Positions 8,298 through 16,016 of a DNA stretch of 64,000 bases are shown in pieces. A program made the position numbers and the translations under genes. The stretch comes from Bacilli bacterium (GTDB lineage Bacteria; Bacillota_I; Bacilli_A; RFN20; CAG-449). Position 1 is the first letter of the stretch, and the number at the start of each line of letters is the position of its first letter. The notes beneath the pieces are model-generated. The model did no database searches and was not told the DNA's origin. It saw only the letters and a list, made by a program, of their open reading frames with translations. The DNA lies in assembly GCA_900755065.1 (NCBI GenBank), contig CAAEFC010000022.1, positions 28,808 to 92,807 of the forward strand, read 5' to 3'.

Positions 8298-8303
8298 ATT
8301 ATA
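8298..8303 (-). promoter_or_regulatory. Putative -10 box for the leftward operon
   Basis: TATAAT on the minus strand lies about 20 bases upstream of the pseudouridine synthase start. The -35 region is poor (TTAAAT at about 16 bases). Confidence 0.35.
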
Positions 8304-8334
8304 TCATAATTGTACCTTAATTTAATGGTTTTTG

Positions 8335-8363
8335 ATGACAAAGCCGAAAAAATATTGTATAAT
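8335..8363 (+). promoter_or_regulatory. Promoter of tRNA-Ser
   Basis: ATGACA (8335-8340) and TATAAT (8358-8363) are separated by 17 bases, 13 bases before the tRNA. Confidence 0.7.
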
Positions 8364-8375
8364 CAAAAACGTTTC

Positions 8376-8466
8376 GGAGAAATACCCAAGAGGCTGAAGG
8401 GGCTGGCTTGGAAAGCTAGTAGGCGGGTAACACTGCGCGAGGGTTCAAATCCCTCTTTCTCCGCCA
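8376..8466 (+). tRNA. tRNA-Ser (anticodon GGA)
   Basis: The acceptor stem GGAGAAA (8376-8382) pairs with TTTCTCC (8456-8462), followed by G and an encoded CCA. The anticodon arm CTGGC/GCTAG encloses loop TTGGAAA, giving anticodon GGA. A long variable arm, as in all class II serine tRNAs, and the T-loop GGTTCAAATCC are present. Total length is 91. Confidence 0.97.
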
Positions 8467-8468
8467 TG

Positions 8469-8513
8469 AAGTGGATTTTCGTTAAAAATGGCCTGAAAAG
8501 CCACTTTTTTTCT
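8469..8513 (+). terminator. Terminator after tRNA-Ser
   Basis: AAGTGG (8469-8474) pairs with CCACTT (8501-8506) across a partly paired loop and is followed by a T-run to 8511. Confidence 0.6.
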
Positions 8514-8972
8514 GTTTTGGCGAAATTTTGATACAATTCCTGATACCGTTTGCGCTTTGCTTTCCTCAATTTGACTGTTGCCCATCGGGATTCGATTGGA
8601 ATAGTCGAGAAGAGACTGATCGATTTCGATTTCAGAACCGATCGGGATTTGCCTGTTCCCGTTTTTCAGATATTGATAGGGATGCTTTCCGAAAAATGCA
8701 CTTCCTTTTCCCCTGACGAATCCTCGCTTACGAAGAAATACCGACCTTATTCTTCTTGCATTTCTACCATGAAACGACTTTAAAATAAAAGAGAAAACGT
8801 TTAGAATTCTCATCAAAACCGCGCAAAAGAATCATCGGTAACTTACCGGATATCTCCTGAAAAACAACAGAATCCTTCCCGCTTTTGTCCAAAACTTTTC
8901 CCTATCGCCTTGAATCGTCCGAAGAGCCTGATTTTATTGCAAAAAAGCGAGACTTCCGGACTAAACTTTACT
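8514..8972. other. Intergenic stretch with no supported gene
   Basis: About 460 bases. A minus-strand frame (8445-8816) is open here but runs into the antisense of tRNA-Ser and has no ribosome site, so I do not call it. It may hold a decayed gene. I see no riboswitch, repeat or CRISPR signal. A TTGCAA followed 19 bases later by TAAACT near the end could be a weak promoter for the next gene. Confidence 0.4.
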
Positions 8973-9334
8973 ATGAACGATTCTCTCGCAAGCAAATTGA
9001 ATCAACTGAAAGCGGACGATCTCCTCTATTTCATCTTTTTAGTCGCCATCGTCATCGACATCTATGCCGACGACCAGTCCCGGAAAGAATTGTACGGAAA
9101 AAACGTCAGGGACCCGTCCGCCTTGTTCATTCTCGCGGCTTTTCTCGTTCTTTTCGTCATCGTCATGTTCGCTATCCGAAACTATCGGGAAATGCAGCGA
9201 TTCCCCCCCCCGGCTCCGAAGACTACCGATTGGCAAAGACGCGCGTAATCGGAAGTCTGTTCATCGTATTCGGACAGTCTCTGGTCGTTTTTTATCTGCT
9301 GAAAAAAGGGTACATTCAGCAAGGATCGGTATAA
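8973..9334 (+). pseudogene. Three-helix membrane protein interrupted at a 9-base C tract
   Basis: The frame beginning at the ATG at 8973 encodes a helical N-terminus, then a transmembrane helix (FIFLVAIVI), a DDQSRKELYG loop and a second helix (FILAAFLVLFVIVMFAI). It then enters a run of nine C at 9203-9211. After the run, the matching continuation (a third helix with a GYIQQ tail, ending at 9334) is in another frame. One more C (or two fewer) would restore a single protein of about 120 residues. It could be a sequencing error, a recent frameshift or a phase-variable tract. Function is unknown. Confidence 0.65.
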
Positions 9335-9359
9335 AAAAACTGTCTTCCGACAGTTTTTC
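9334..9359. terminator. Bidirectional terminator
   Basis: AAAAACTGTC, the loop TTCC and GACAGTTTTT form a perfect 10-bp stem between two convergent genes. Confidence 0.85.
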
Positions 9360-9361
9360 GA

Positions 9362-9793
9362 TCAATTTTCCGTTTCGGTTGCGTTCGGCTCTGCTTCCAA
9401 CTGCGCTTCAAAGCGGCGGACGTTCTGCTCGCGCAATTTCCGCGCCCGGTCTTTTTTACTGACCGCATCCTGCCGATTGGAAGAAACCAGCAAGACGATG
9501 AGCAAGAAAACCAGACCGATCAGCATGACGACCAGACCGGTCAAAGAAAAACTCTTCAACGAATATCCGCTCCACCAGGTATTGACCCACGCGAAGAAAT
9601 TATCCTGCGCTTCAATCAGAAAGTACAGCGGACTCTTTTTGAAATTTCCCGAAATCGAATCGATAATCGCGCCAAGAATCATAAAAACGATTCCGCCTAA
9701 GAAAACCGCGGAAGCCAGAGAAGTCCAAATGATCTCGGCTATCTTATTGCCCAATTCCTTTTTTTCACGGGCTGTTCTGAATTTTCTTGCCAT
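9362..9793 (-). CDS. Two-helix membrane protein of unknown function
   Basis: The 143-residue protein has a basic N-terminus (MARKFRTAREKK) and two hydrophobic helices at about 24-45 and 82-105. The loop between them is outside-facing and contains Trp and Phe. The tail is charged and cytoplasmic (KKDRARKLREQN, then acidic). I do not recognise the family. It lies downstream of a 288-residue soluble protein gene and ends at a bidirectional terminator, so it is probably the last gene of that transcript. Confidence 0.7.
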   Translation of the reverse strand: MARKFRTAREKKELGNKIAEIIWTSLASAVFLGGIVFMILGAIIDSISGNFKKSPLYFLIEAQDNFFAWVNTWWSGYSLKSFSLTGLVVMLIGLVFLLIVLLVSSNRQDAVSKKDRARKLREQNVRRFEAQLEAEPNATETEN

Positions 9794-9826
9794 ATTTTCA
9801 CCTCGTTTTTATGTTCTTTGTCAAAT

Positions 9827-10693
9827 TTATTGCTCTTTATTCTCCGCGTTCTGTTGCGCCCGGGCCTGACGCAATCCCTGTTCGTAGCCCACTAATTCGT
9901 TCCACAGGTTGTTATAGGCGGTTCTCCAAGGAAGTTCTCTTTGCGAGAGGATCTGAACGTAGTTGTTGTGGACCGCGTCGATTTCGCCCTTCATGCCGTT
10001 GTTATTCGGTAACGGTTTGGAACCTTCCATATAATTCAGGCAGGTGAAATTCTGCTGGTACGCTTCTTCGTAAACCGTATCTTCCTTGTTCGCGTGTTCG
10101 TGGACGAACTTCGTGTAGCCGACCAATTTTTTCATATCGTTGATGACGAAATTGGATTGCGGAGATGGTTTCCCTCCGTTGTCGTGCATCGCTTTGTTGA
10201 ATTCCACAAATTCCTTATGCGTCAGATCGAAGATGATCAGGGAAGACAGAACCCGGTAAAAGGCATCGTCCAAAGCGATCAGGTTTTCCAGAGAGGCTTC
10301 CAGATTTCCCGCTTGTTTGGAGTTTTCCGCAAACTTTTTGACGATGTCCATCAAGGTTTCTCTCAAACCGACGATATAGTCGAGGGCTTTCAGATCCTGC
10401 GCGTGATCGACGATCAGATTGCCGTTTTCGATCGTCAGATAGGTCGATTCGTCGCTATACGCGAATTCGACGAAATCGTTGAGGTTCGAACGGATTTTTT
10501 CTCCTACTTCTCCGTTCTGGGACAGGAAATGCGACAGAGGCGAGTTTTCTTCCAGTCCGTGCGCGATGATCTGCTTTCGCTGATTGTAAAAGTTCACATC
10601 GTGGTTCGGTCTCCCCTGCACGTACTCCAAGGTATCCCTGACCATTAAGGAAACCTGATAGATTCCCATTATAAATCTTGTTGCATCATTCAT
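9827..10693 (-). CDS. Unknown soluble helical protein
   Basis: The chosen ATG at 10693 follows AAAGGAG at normal spacing, giving 288 residues. The protein has no signal peptide or membrane helix, and it looks mostly helical. Features include a conserved-looking N-terminus (NDATRFIMGIYQVSLMVRD), a central EFNKAMHDNGGKP segment and a Gln/Asn-rich C-terminus ending QNAENKEQ. I do not recognise it. It is placed 14 bases after a HAD phosphatase gene and before a two-helix membrane protein. Confidence 0.7.
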   Translation of the reverse strand: MNDATRFIMGIYQVSLMVRDTLEYVQGRPNHDVNFYNQRKQIIAHGLEENSPLSHFLSQNGEVGEKIRSNLNDFVEFAYSDESTYLTIENGNLIVDHAQDLKALDYIVGLRETLMDIVKKFAENSKQAGNLEASLENLIALDDAFYRVLSSLIIFDLTHKEFVEFNKAMHDNGGKPSPQSNFVINDMKKLVGYTKFVHEHANKEDTVYEEAYQQNFTCLNYMEGSKPLPNNNGMKGEIDAVHNNYVQILSQRELPWRTAYNNLWNELVGYEQGLRQARAQQNAENKEQ

Positions 10694-10707
10694 TTTTTTC
10701 TTCTCCT

Positions 10708-11547
10708 TTAACTGCAATACTTTTTCAGATCGGCGACGCTTTCAACGACGACTTTCGCCTCTTTTTTCACTTCGTCCGGTGCGTGTTTCATCACGTAACT
10801 GTTCGGAAAACTTCTGAACATCGAAACATCGTTCCCCGAATCGCCCACGACCATGATTTCGTCGTCCTCGATCGCGGATTTTCTCAGAATCTGTTTGAGC
10901 ACGACGGCTTTCGTGACTCCCTTTCTGACGAATTCCACAGCGTCTTTCGACCAGGTGATTTCAAATTGATCACCGACGGATTCTGAATATCTGATCGAAG
11001 CCCGCCGCGCTTGTTCGTTTCGGTTTTTCTGCAATCCGTACCAAGGCATGATTTTGTAGATTTTGACGTCTTTTTCATTCAGCATCCGCAAAACCTTTTC
11101 TTTCCCGAAAACATAAGGTTCGTTGTACACGCCCTGCGCTTTCATGCCGATCTTTCCGAGCAGTCTTTCGACAGGGTTGAGTGGTGAATCATCAAGTATT
11201 ATATTGTATTTGTCAGTAAAAATCAAAATAGATTTGACTTTTTTATCCTTTTCCAATAAAGAATACAACTTTTTCGCATTTTCCGCATCGATCGGATTCT
11301 CGATGACATTGATCCCGTTGTCGTTGACGTAGGCTCCGTTGCAGCCGACGATCGTCAGATTGTCGGTCTGAATCCGTTTCGCCACTTTGCTGCTCACGTA
11401 ACGGTTTCGCCCCGTCACCAGAATAATTTTTTTGCCTTCCGCGATCATTTCTTTCAAAAATGCGACATTTTTCGACTTCATCAGGCGTAACTTTCTTTTC
11501 GGATAAAAAAGCGTGCCGTCCAGATCCGTCACAATTGCCTTGATCAT
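10708..11547 (-). CDS. Cof-type HAD-IIB phosphatase
   Basis: The 279 residues fit the Cof/YidA group. HAD motif I is DLDGTLF near 8-14, with both catalytic Asp. Motif II is VTGRN near 44, and motif IV is VVGDSGNDVSMF near 235-246. The C2b cap lies between them. The family dephosphorylates small molecules such as sugar phosphates, FMN or PLP; the substrate cannot be read here. ATG start with a weak GGTGATTAGGG upstream. It is probably co-transcribed with the two downstream unknown genes. Confidence 0.9.
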   Translation of the reverse strand: MIKAIVTDLDGTLFYPKRKLRLMKSKNVAFLKEMIAEGKKIILVTGRNRYVSSKVAKRIQTDNLTIVGCNGAYVNDNGINVIENPIDAENAKKLYSLLEKDKKVKSILIFTDKYNIILDDSPLNPVERLLGKIGMKAQGVYNEPYVFGKEKVLRMLNEKDVKIYKIMPWYGLQKNRNEQARRASIRYSESVGDQFEITWSKDAVEFVRKGVTKAVVLKQILRKSAIEDDEIMVVGDSGNDVSMFRSFPNSYVMKHAPDEVKKEAKVVVESVADLKKYCS

Positions 11548-11695
11548 CCCTAATCACCGATAGATATTATAATCAAATCAAAAACAGAAATCCATCAAAC
11601 TGATCGATTCTGTCAATTTTATGCAAAAGAAACCCGCGAGTCGTTCGGGACTCCTTTCACTTCGTGAAAAACCGAGTCCGAAAAGAGCAAAGGAC
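11548..11695 (-). other. Intergenic region with alternative hairpins after the aspartokinase gene
   Basis: On the minus strand, GGACTC can pair with GAGTCC across a TTTTTCACGAAGTGAAA hairpin. A second choice, GAGTC/GACTC followed by GCGGGTTTCTTTT, overlaps it. This could be a simple terminator for the aspartokinase gene or a switch-like leader for the HAD gene. A -10-like TATAAT lies nearer the HAD start. Confidence 0.35.
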
Positions 11696-12652
11696 TCAAC
11701 GGAGGAACGGACGGAAATAGCGGTTCAGGAGCAATTGGCGGATCAGCAAACCTTGCGAAGCCGTGATCGAAAAGGAAAGGCATTGCTTATCGATCTGAAA
11801 GTTTTTGATGAAAATATGGTGTTTTTTAAACAGCGCGTCCAATTCTTCGCACAGCGTTTCGGGGTGAAAAGCGGCGATCTTATACAGATTGTTGCTGAGA
11901 TTGAATCCTAAAATCGGATAACCGCAGGAAACGCGGGAGATCGTCGTATAGCGTTCGTTCAAATTGAAATTCCGCACGATCAGACGGATTTCCTGCTCTT
12001 CGGCTCTTTTGACCGCTTCGCGGTTGATGATCGGGTAGCCGATGTCGCAAAGCGCCAGCGCTTCCTCGTATGACAGGTATTCAAAGCAGTTCTGCTTCGT
12101 CAGAGGATATTGGATTGTCGGATACACGCCGTCGACGTCTTTGAACAACGTAACCTCCTTTTCGTCCAGCATTTCCCCAATCAGAACCGCCGAATAATCC
12201 GAAGTGCCCCTTCCGAGCGTAATCACTTCGTATTCACTGGATTTGGCGATAAAACCCGGCACGATAACGACTTGATACCGACTGATAATCGACTTGATTT
12301 TTTCTCTGCTCAGCGAAGTGATCGTTCCTTTTCCGTATTGTTTATCGCAAATCAGACCGATTTCGCGATAAGACAGACTGTATGCCTGAATGTGCTGTTT
12401 GTTCAGTTCGTTGGAAAAGAGGAGCGCGGAGTACGTTTCTCCAAGAGAAAGCAGGCGATCCATTTCCTTAGGGCTTAAACAGGAGCCTTTCAGCGATTCG
12501 ATCAAGGTCTCCGTCGCATAGGGAAATCCTTTTCTTCCGATTGCCGAGAGAACGACCACCATCTTCTCGTCCGCCTTCCGGATCATATCGACGGCGTTAT
12601 TCATCAGGGTCGGAGTTTGCAAAGCCGTCCCACCAAATTTAATAATCTTCAA
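11696..12652 (-). CDS. Short aspartokinase-family protein
   Basis: The protein belongs to the amino-acid kinase fold, and aspartokinase phosphorylates L-aspartate for the lysine/threonine/methionine pathway. Visible motifs are KFGGTAL at 5-11, a GETYSALL helix, RGTSDYSAVL near 148-157 and KDVDGVYP near 168. These match aspartokinase except for small changes (S to A in the first motif). At 318 residues it is about 80-130 shorter than usual: after the kinase domain only about 80 residues remain, enough for roughly one ACT domain rather than the normal two. It starts at a TTG with AGGGG upstream. No other gene of the pathway is adjacent. Loss of lysine or threonine feedback is possible. Confidence 0.75.
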   Translation of the reverse strand: MKIIKFGGTALQTPTLMNNAVDMIRKADEKMVVVLSAIGRKGFPYATETLIESLKGSCLSPKEMDRLLSLGETYSALLFSNELNKQHIQAYSLSYREIGLICDKQYGKGTITSLSREKIKSIISRYQVVIVPGFIAKSSEYEVITLGRGTSDYSAVLIGEMLDEKEVTLFKDVDGVYPTIQYPLTKQNCFEYLSYEEALALCDIGYPIINREAVKRAEEQEIRLIVRNFNLNERYTTISRVSCGYPILGFNLSNNLYKIAAFHPETLCEELDALFKKHHIFIKNFQIDKQCLSFSITASQGLLIRQLLLNRYFRPFLR

Positions 12653-12786
12653 ATGAAATGCCCCTTTCTTTTTCCATAACGGATTCAGCGGAAATTCAGT
12701 AACGGAACAGCGCTTTTCTCTTCGATTTTCAAGCGGAATTCAGTCGTTTTTCAGTCCGTCATCATTCAAGAATATGTAAAAAGGGC

Positions 12787-12814
12787 AAAAAAAAGAAGCG
12801 GAGGTCCGCTTCTT
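12787..12814 (-). terminator. Terminator of hpf
   Basis: On the minus strand AAGAAGCGG and CCGCTTCTT form a hairpin followed by eight T. Confidence 0.85.
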
Positions 12815-12820
12815 TATCGT

Positions 12821-13360
12821 TTATTTTTCGCGCGCCTGAATGACGCCGTAACCGCCGTCGTAACGCTTGTAGACGACGGAAGTCATCTCGTCCTCCGAGT
12901 CCTTATAAAGGAAAAAACTGTGTCCGAGAGCCTCCATCCTAGTGATGGCCTCTTCGATATCCATCGGTTCGAGGTAGACTTCCTTGGCTCTGACCATTTC
13001 GTCGTTTTCATCGTCCTCTTCGTTGACAATATTCTCGAACGCGATCGATTCGCCGAGACTTTCTTTGTGCCGGCGGCACAGTTTGGTTTTCAGTTTTCGC
13101 ATCTGACCTTCGAGTTTATCGATGGCCAGATCGACCGCGGCGTAAAAATCGTCCGCCGTGACCTCTACGCGAAAATCCATCATTTTGGTGTGAATCGTGA
13201 TTTCGATTTTCTGCGCGGTTTTATACGTGCGGGCAAGAACCTTCGCCACCACTTCGTCGGTAATGACAAAGTATTTGTCCATTCTGGAAAGTTTTTCTTC
13301 CACCGCATTCCGCATGGCCTCGGTAATGACAATGTTCTTTCCAACGATCTGACATCTCAT
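12821..13360 (-). CDS. hpf: Ribosome hibernation promoting factor, long form
   Basis: The N-terminal domain (about 1-100) starts MRCQIVGKNIVIT and contains basic helices that sit in the 30S decoding channel. A linker joins it to the long-form C-terminal domain (about 120-179; MEALGHSFFLYKD, then YKRYDGGYGVIQ), which mediates 100S dimer formation. At 179 residues it is the long form typical of Bacillota. The minus-strand leader carries a TATAAT at 13414-13419, a short hairpin (GCGTAG/CTACGC) near the expected 5' end and AAAGGAG before the ATG. Confidence 0.95.
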   Translation of the reverse strand: MRCQIVGKNIVITEAMRNAVEEKLSRMDKYFVITDEVVAKVLARTYKTAQKIEITIHTKMMDFRVEVTADDFYAAVDLAIDKLEGQMRKLKTKLCRRHKESLGESIAFENIVNEEDDENDEMVRAKEVYLEPMDIEEAITRMEALGHSFFLYKDSEDEMTSVVYKRYDGGYGVIQAREK

Positions 13361-13392
13361 AATAATAGTCTCCTTTCGTTTAATATTAGAGT

Positions 13393-13419
13393 GCGTAGTT
13401 TTCCTACGCTACTATTATA
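13393..13419 (-). promoter_or_regulatory. hpf -10 box and 5' hairpin
   Basis: TATAAT (13414-13419 on the minus strand) is followed within about 5 bases by a 6-bp hairpin at 13393-13409, which would sit at the very 5' end of the mRNA. The -35 region overlaps the metK terminator and is weak. Confidence 0.5.
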
Positions 13420-13427
13420 AGGCCAAA

Positions 13428-13497
13428 AAAAGAAAAAAAGTAGTCTAGTATTCTCCGTCGGATTATCATATAATGATAGATGGTCAAGACTACTTTA
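13428..13497 (-). terminator. Terminator of metK
   Basis: On the minus strand AAAGTAGTCT pairs with AGACTACTTT across a long partly self-complementary loop (ATCATTATATGAT) and is followed by seven T. Confidence 0.7.
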
Positions 13498-13502
13498 AAA
13501 AT

Positions 13503-14669
13503 TTATCCGTTTTGCAATAATTCTTTGATTTTTTCCACCTGGTCGAGCCGTTCCCAAGGGCAATCCACGTCCGGCCGTCCGAAGTGGCCGTAAGAGGCCA
13601 GATCCGCATAGCGGAACGGCGGTTCGGTCAGGCTGAATTTTTTGATGATCGCGGCCGGTCTCAGATCGAACAGGCGGCGAATGATTTCCAGAATCCGGGT
13701 TTCCGGATAAGCGGACGTATGGAACGTGTCGACCGAAACCGACAGGGGTTCGCTTTCCCCGATCGCGTAACTCAACTGTACTTCGATCTTGTCGGCCACG
13801 CCGGCCGCGCACAGGTTTTTCGCCACGTATCGCGCCGCGTAAGCCGCAGAACGATCCACTTTGGACGGATCTTTTCCGGAGAAAGAACCTCCCCCGTGTT
13901 TTCCCACGCCGCCGTAGGTGTCGACGATGATTTTTCTTCCCGTCAGCCCGGTGTCTCCCGCCGGTCCGCCAATGACGAACCGCCCGGTCGGGTTGATCAG
14001 GACCTTGTAATCGTTGTCGAATCCGTACGACTTCGCGACGACATCGATAATCCGATGCTCGATAAACGCTTTGAACGCTTTCAGATCGATGTCCGGCTCA
14101 TGCTGAATCGACATCAGAACCGTATCGATCTTTGTTTTTCCGCCCGTATAATCGATGGTTACCTGCGATTTCATATCCGGACGGGCGCCCGGAAAGAGTC
14201 CGCTTTTTCTCAGATTCGAAGCGTATCGCACCAGTTTATGAGCGATGCCGATGCCTAAGGGCATGTAATTCTCGGTTTCGTTGCAGGCGTAACCGAACAT
14301 GATGCCCTGATCGCCCGCGCCGATTTCTTCGCTGTTTTCGCGGACGACGCCCTGATTGATGTCCGGCGACTGCTCCTTGATCAGATTCAGAATCCGGCAA
14401 TGCGCGCCGTCGATGCCCTTTTCGTCGGAGTCGTAACCGATCGAAAGCAGGACATTCCGCGCGATGGCTTCGTAATCGACTTTGGCTTTCGTCGTGATTT
14501 CACCGCCGATGATCAGAAAATCGGTCGTAACGAAACACTCGCAAGCCACATGTGAATGAGGATCGTCTTTCAGGCAGGCGTCGAGAATCGCATCGCTGAT
14601 CTGATCGCAGATCTTATCCGGATGCCCTTCGGAAACCGATTCGGACGTAAACAAAATTTTTTCCTGCAT
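13503..14669 (-). CDS. metK: S-adenosylmethionine synthetase
   Basis: The enzyme makes S-adenosylmethionine from methionine and ATP. The ATG at 14669 is favoured over an upstream one because AGAGGT precedes it and the protein then begins like other MetK proteins (FTSESVSEGHPDK). At 388 residues it has the expected length. GAGDQGIMFGYA near 115 and GGGSFSGKDPSKVDRSAAY near 260 are the two family signatures; metal and phosphate ligands are intact. I see no SAM riboswitch upstream. It follows a tiny gene, a TSCPD gene and pduL in one direction. S-adenosylmethionine would also serve MiaB. Confidence 0.97.
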   Translation of the reverse strand: MQEKILFTSESVSEGHPDKICDQISDAILDACLKDDPHSHVACECFVTTDFLIIGGEITTKAKVDYEAIARNVLLSIGYDSDEKGIDGAHCRILNLIKEQSPDINQGVVRENSEEIGAGDQGIMFGYACNETENYMPLGIGIAHKLVRYASNLRKSGLFPGARPDMKSQVTIDYTGGKTKIDTVLMSIQHEPDIDLKAFKAFIEHRIIDVVAKSYGFDNDYKVLINPTGRFVIGGPAGDTGLTGRKIIVDTYGGVGKHGGGSFSGKDPSKVDRSAAYAARYVAKNLCAAGVADKIEVQLSYAIGESEPLSVSVDTFHTSAYPETRILEIIRRLFDLRPAAIIKKFSLTEPPFRYADLASYGHFGRPDVDCPWERLDQVEKIKELLQNG

Positions 14670-14691
14670 AATGACTACCTCTTTCAAAAGA

Positions 14692-14865
14692 TTATTCTTT
14701 TTTCTTTTCTTCTTCTTCAAATTCGATCAGGTTGATTTTATTCATCAGGATTTCGCTCGGAGTAACTCCGGAAATCTTTTCGATAATGTCAAAATCCAGT
14801 CCCATTTCGAACAAAGTATCCGCAATCTGAAACTGCGCTTTCTTTTTCTTTGATTTCACATTCAT
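14692..14865 (-). CDS. 57-residue helical protein between metK and the TSCPD gene
   Basis: Translating the minus strand from the ATG at 14865 gives a 57-residue protein. It has a Lys-rich start (VKSKKKK), a segment reading TLFEMGLDFDIIEKISG followed by VTPSEIL, and an acidic/basic tail ending EEEEKKKE. AAGG lies at normal distance from the ATG. The central pattern resembles the helical C-terminal segment of Rpn/PD-(D/E)XK family proteins ('M-x-x-G-x-D-x-x-x-I-x-x-I-T/S-G-L/V-T/S-x-x-E-I'), here without a nuclease domain. Function is unknown. It is probably transcribed with metK. Confidence 0.65.
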   Translation of the reverse strand: MNVKSKKKKAQFQIADTLFEMGLDFDIIEKISGVTPSEILMNKINLIEFEEEEKKKE

Positions 14866-14911
14866 CACCATACCTTAAAGTATGAGCGACAAATCCATTT
14901 CTATACTTAAA

Positions 14912-15157
14912 TTATTCGATCGTTTTCAGCGCTTTGGCGATCTGATCCGGACAGGAAGTGGATTTCATTCCGCACCGGATTCCTTCCAGGCGCGAGATGA
15001 CTTCCCCGATGTCCATACCGACCAGAAGCGAACTGATTCCCTGCAAATTGCCGGAACAACCTCCGATCACCTTGACCGAAACGATTTTCCCGTTCTCGTG
15101 ATCGATGAGAATCTGCCTCGAACAAACTCCCGACGGCGTGTAAACCAGATGCTCCAT
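14912..15157 (-). CDS. TSCPD domain protein
   Basis: An 81-residue protein with the features of the small TSCPD family (TIGR03905-type): V-C-S-R-Q-I near 11, the GGCSGN turn at 32-37, and RCGMKSTSCPDQIAKAL near 61-77, which contains the name-giving TSCPD. The same module appears in some ribonucleotide reductases, but its role alone is unknown. Its ATG overlaps the TGA of pduL by one base (TGATG), so translation is coupled. Confidence 0.85.
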   Translation of the reverse strand: MEHLVYTPSGVCSRQILIDHENGKIVSVKVIGGCSGNLQGISSLLVGMDIGEVISRLEGIRCGMKSTSCPDQIAKALKTIE

Positions 15158-15729
15158 CAGCGGACGATTTCTCCCATCACCGTTCCCGACAGCGCGCCCG
15201 CGTTGGACTCGTCGGTATCGATGTGCATCGCCAGCGCATAAGTCGGGCTGACTCGGACGACCGTGTCGTGGAATGTCAGGTTTCTGCCCGTCTCGTTGAC
15301 GACTTTCACGCTGACGACATCCTTGTCTTTCACGCCGAATTCTTCCGCGTCTTCGGGAGTCATGTGAATGTGTCTCTTGGCAATGATGACGCCTTCTTCG
15401 ATCGTCACTTCGCCGCACGGACCGACCAGCCGACAACCGGCGCTTCCCTTGATGTCGCCCGATTCTCTCACGGGCGCGACCACGCCGATCGTACGGGCAT
15501 CGGTGAACGACAACTCAACCTGATTGTCCTTTCTGACCGGGCCGAGAATCGAGCAGTTGAGCATTCCTCTTTCTCCGATCACCTGAACTTTCTGCGCCGA
15601 AGCGAATTGCCCCGGTTGGGAAAGCATCTTCTTGACGCTGAGTTCCGCGCCTTCGCCGAAAAGAATTTCCAACGTCGCCTGATTGACGTGAACGTGTCTG
15701 GCACTGGTTTCGATTACAAACTGTTTCAT
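15157..15729 (-). CDS. pduL: PduL-type phosphate acyltransferase
   Basis: PduL transfers acyl groups between CoA and phosphate (acetyl- or propionyl-phosphate formation). The 190 residues show the duplicated beta-barrel pattern: ARHVHVNQATLEILFG at 10-25 and AKRHIHMTPEDAEEFG near 116-131, whose His residues bind the metals. LGPVRK and RLVGPCG are also family features. No short N-terminal encapsulation peptide and no microcompartment genes are seen, so it probably acts as a housekeeping phosphotransacetylase in the cytoplasm. GGAGGAG precedes the ATG, and it has its own promoter. Confidence 0.93.
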   Translation of the reverse strand: MKQFVIETSARHVHVNQATLEILFGEGAELSVKKMLSQPGQFASAQKVQVIGERGMLNCSILGPVRKDNQVELSFTDARTIGVVAPVRESGDIKGSAGCRLVGPCGEVTIEEGVIIAKRHIHMTPEDAEEFGVKDKDVVSVKVVNETGRNLTFHDTVVRVSPTYALAMHIDTDESNAGALSGTVMGEIVR

Positions 15730-15765
15730 AACTCCTCCGTTATCCTTCTGTTTTTTTGCATATTC

Positions 15766-15794
15766 ATTCTACTCTTCGGGACGCTTTTTGTCTA
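15766..15794 (-). promoter_or_regulatory. Promoter of the pduL operon
   Basis: On the minus strand TAGACA (15789-15794) and TAGAAT (15766-15771) are 17 bases apart, about 37 bases upstream of the pduL start. Confidence 0.6.
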
Positions 15795-15929
15795 GTCAAA
15801 AGTGACGGAGGAAAGAAAGAGAAACGATCGGTCGGAACCCGGAATGGTTTTTTCCGCATGAAGCCGGCAAAGGGCGGTTTCCCTTTTTCGTGAAAGCGTT
15901 TCCAAAACAGAAGCAAAGCCAAATGCCTG

Positions 15930-15958
15930 TTTTCAAGTGCCGGAATATATGTTAAAAT
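15930..15958 (+). promoter_or_regulatory. Promoter of the rightward ABC exporter pair
   Basis: TTTTCA (15930-15935) and TAAAAT (15953-15958) are 17 bases apart. The 5' leader then runs about 50 bases to AAGGAGGAGG before the ATG at 16017. Confidence 0.5.
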
Positions 15959-16016
15959 AAAGTCCTTAATGTTCTTCAAAAACTTTCATTGTTCCCTACG
16001 ATAAGGAGGAGGAAGT

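Noticed and set aside
8445..8816. Minus-strand frame of 123 codons after tRNA-Ser
   Set aside because: It ends inside the antisense of the tRNA, has no ribosome site and no recognisable domain.
14870..14911. Possible SAM riboswitch or other leader before metK
   Set aside because: The gap is short and lacks the conserved S-box core; only a small AAGTAT/ATACTT pairing is possible.
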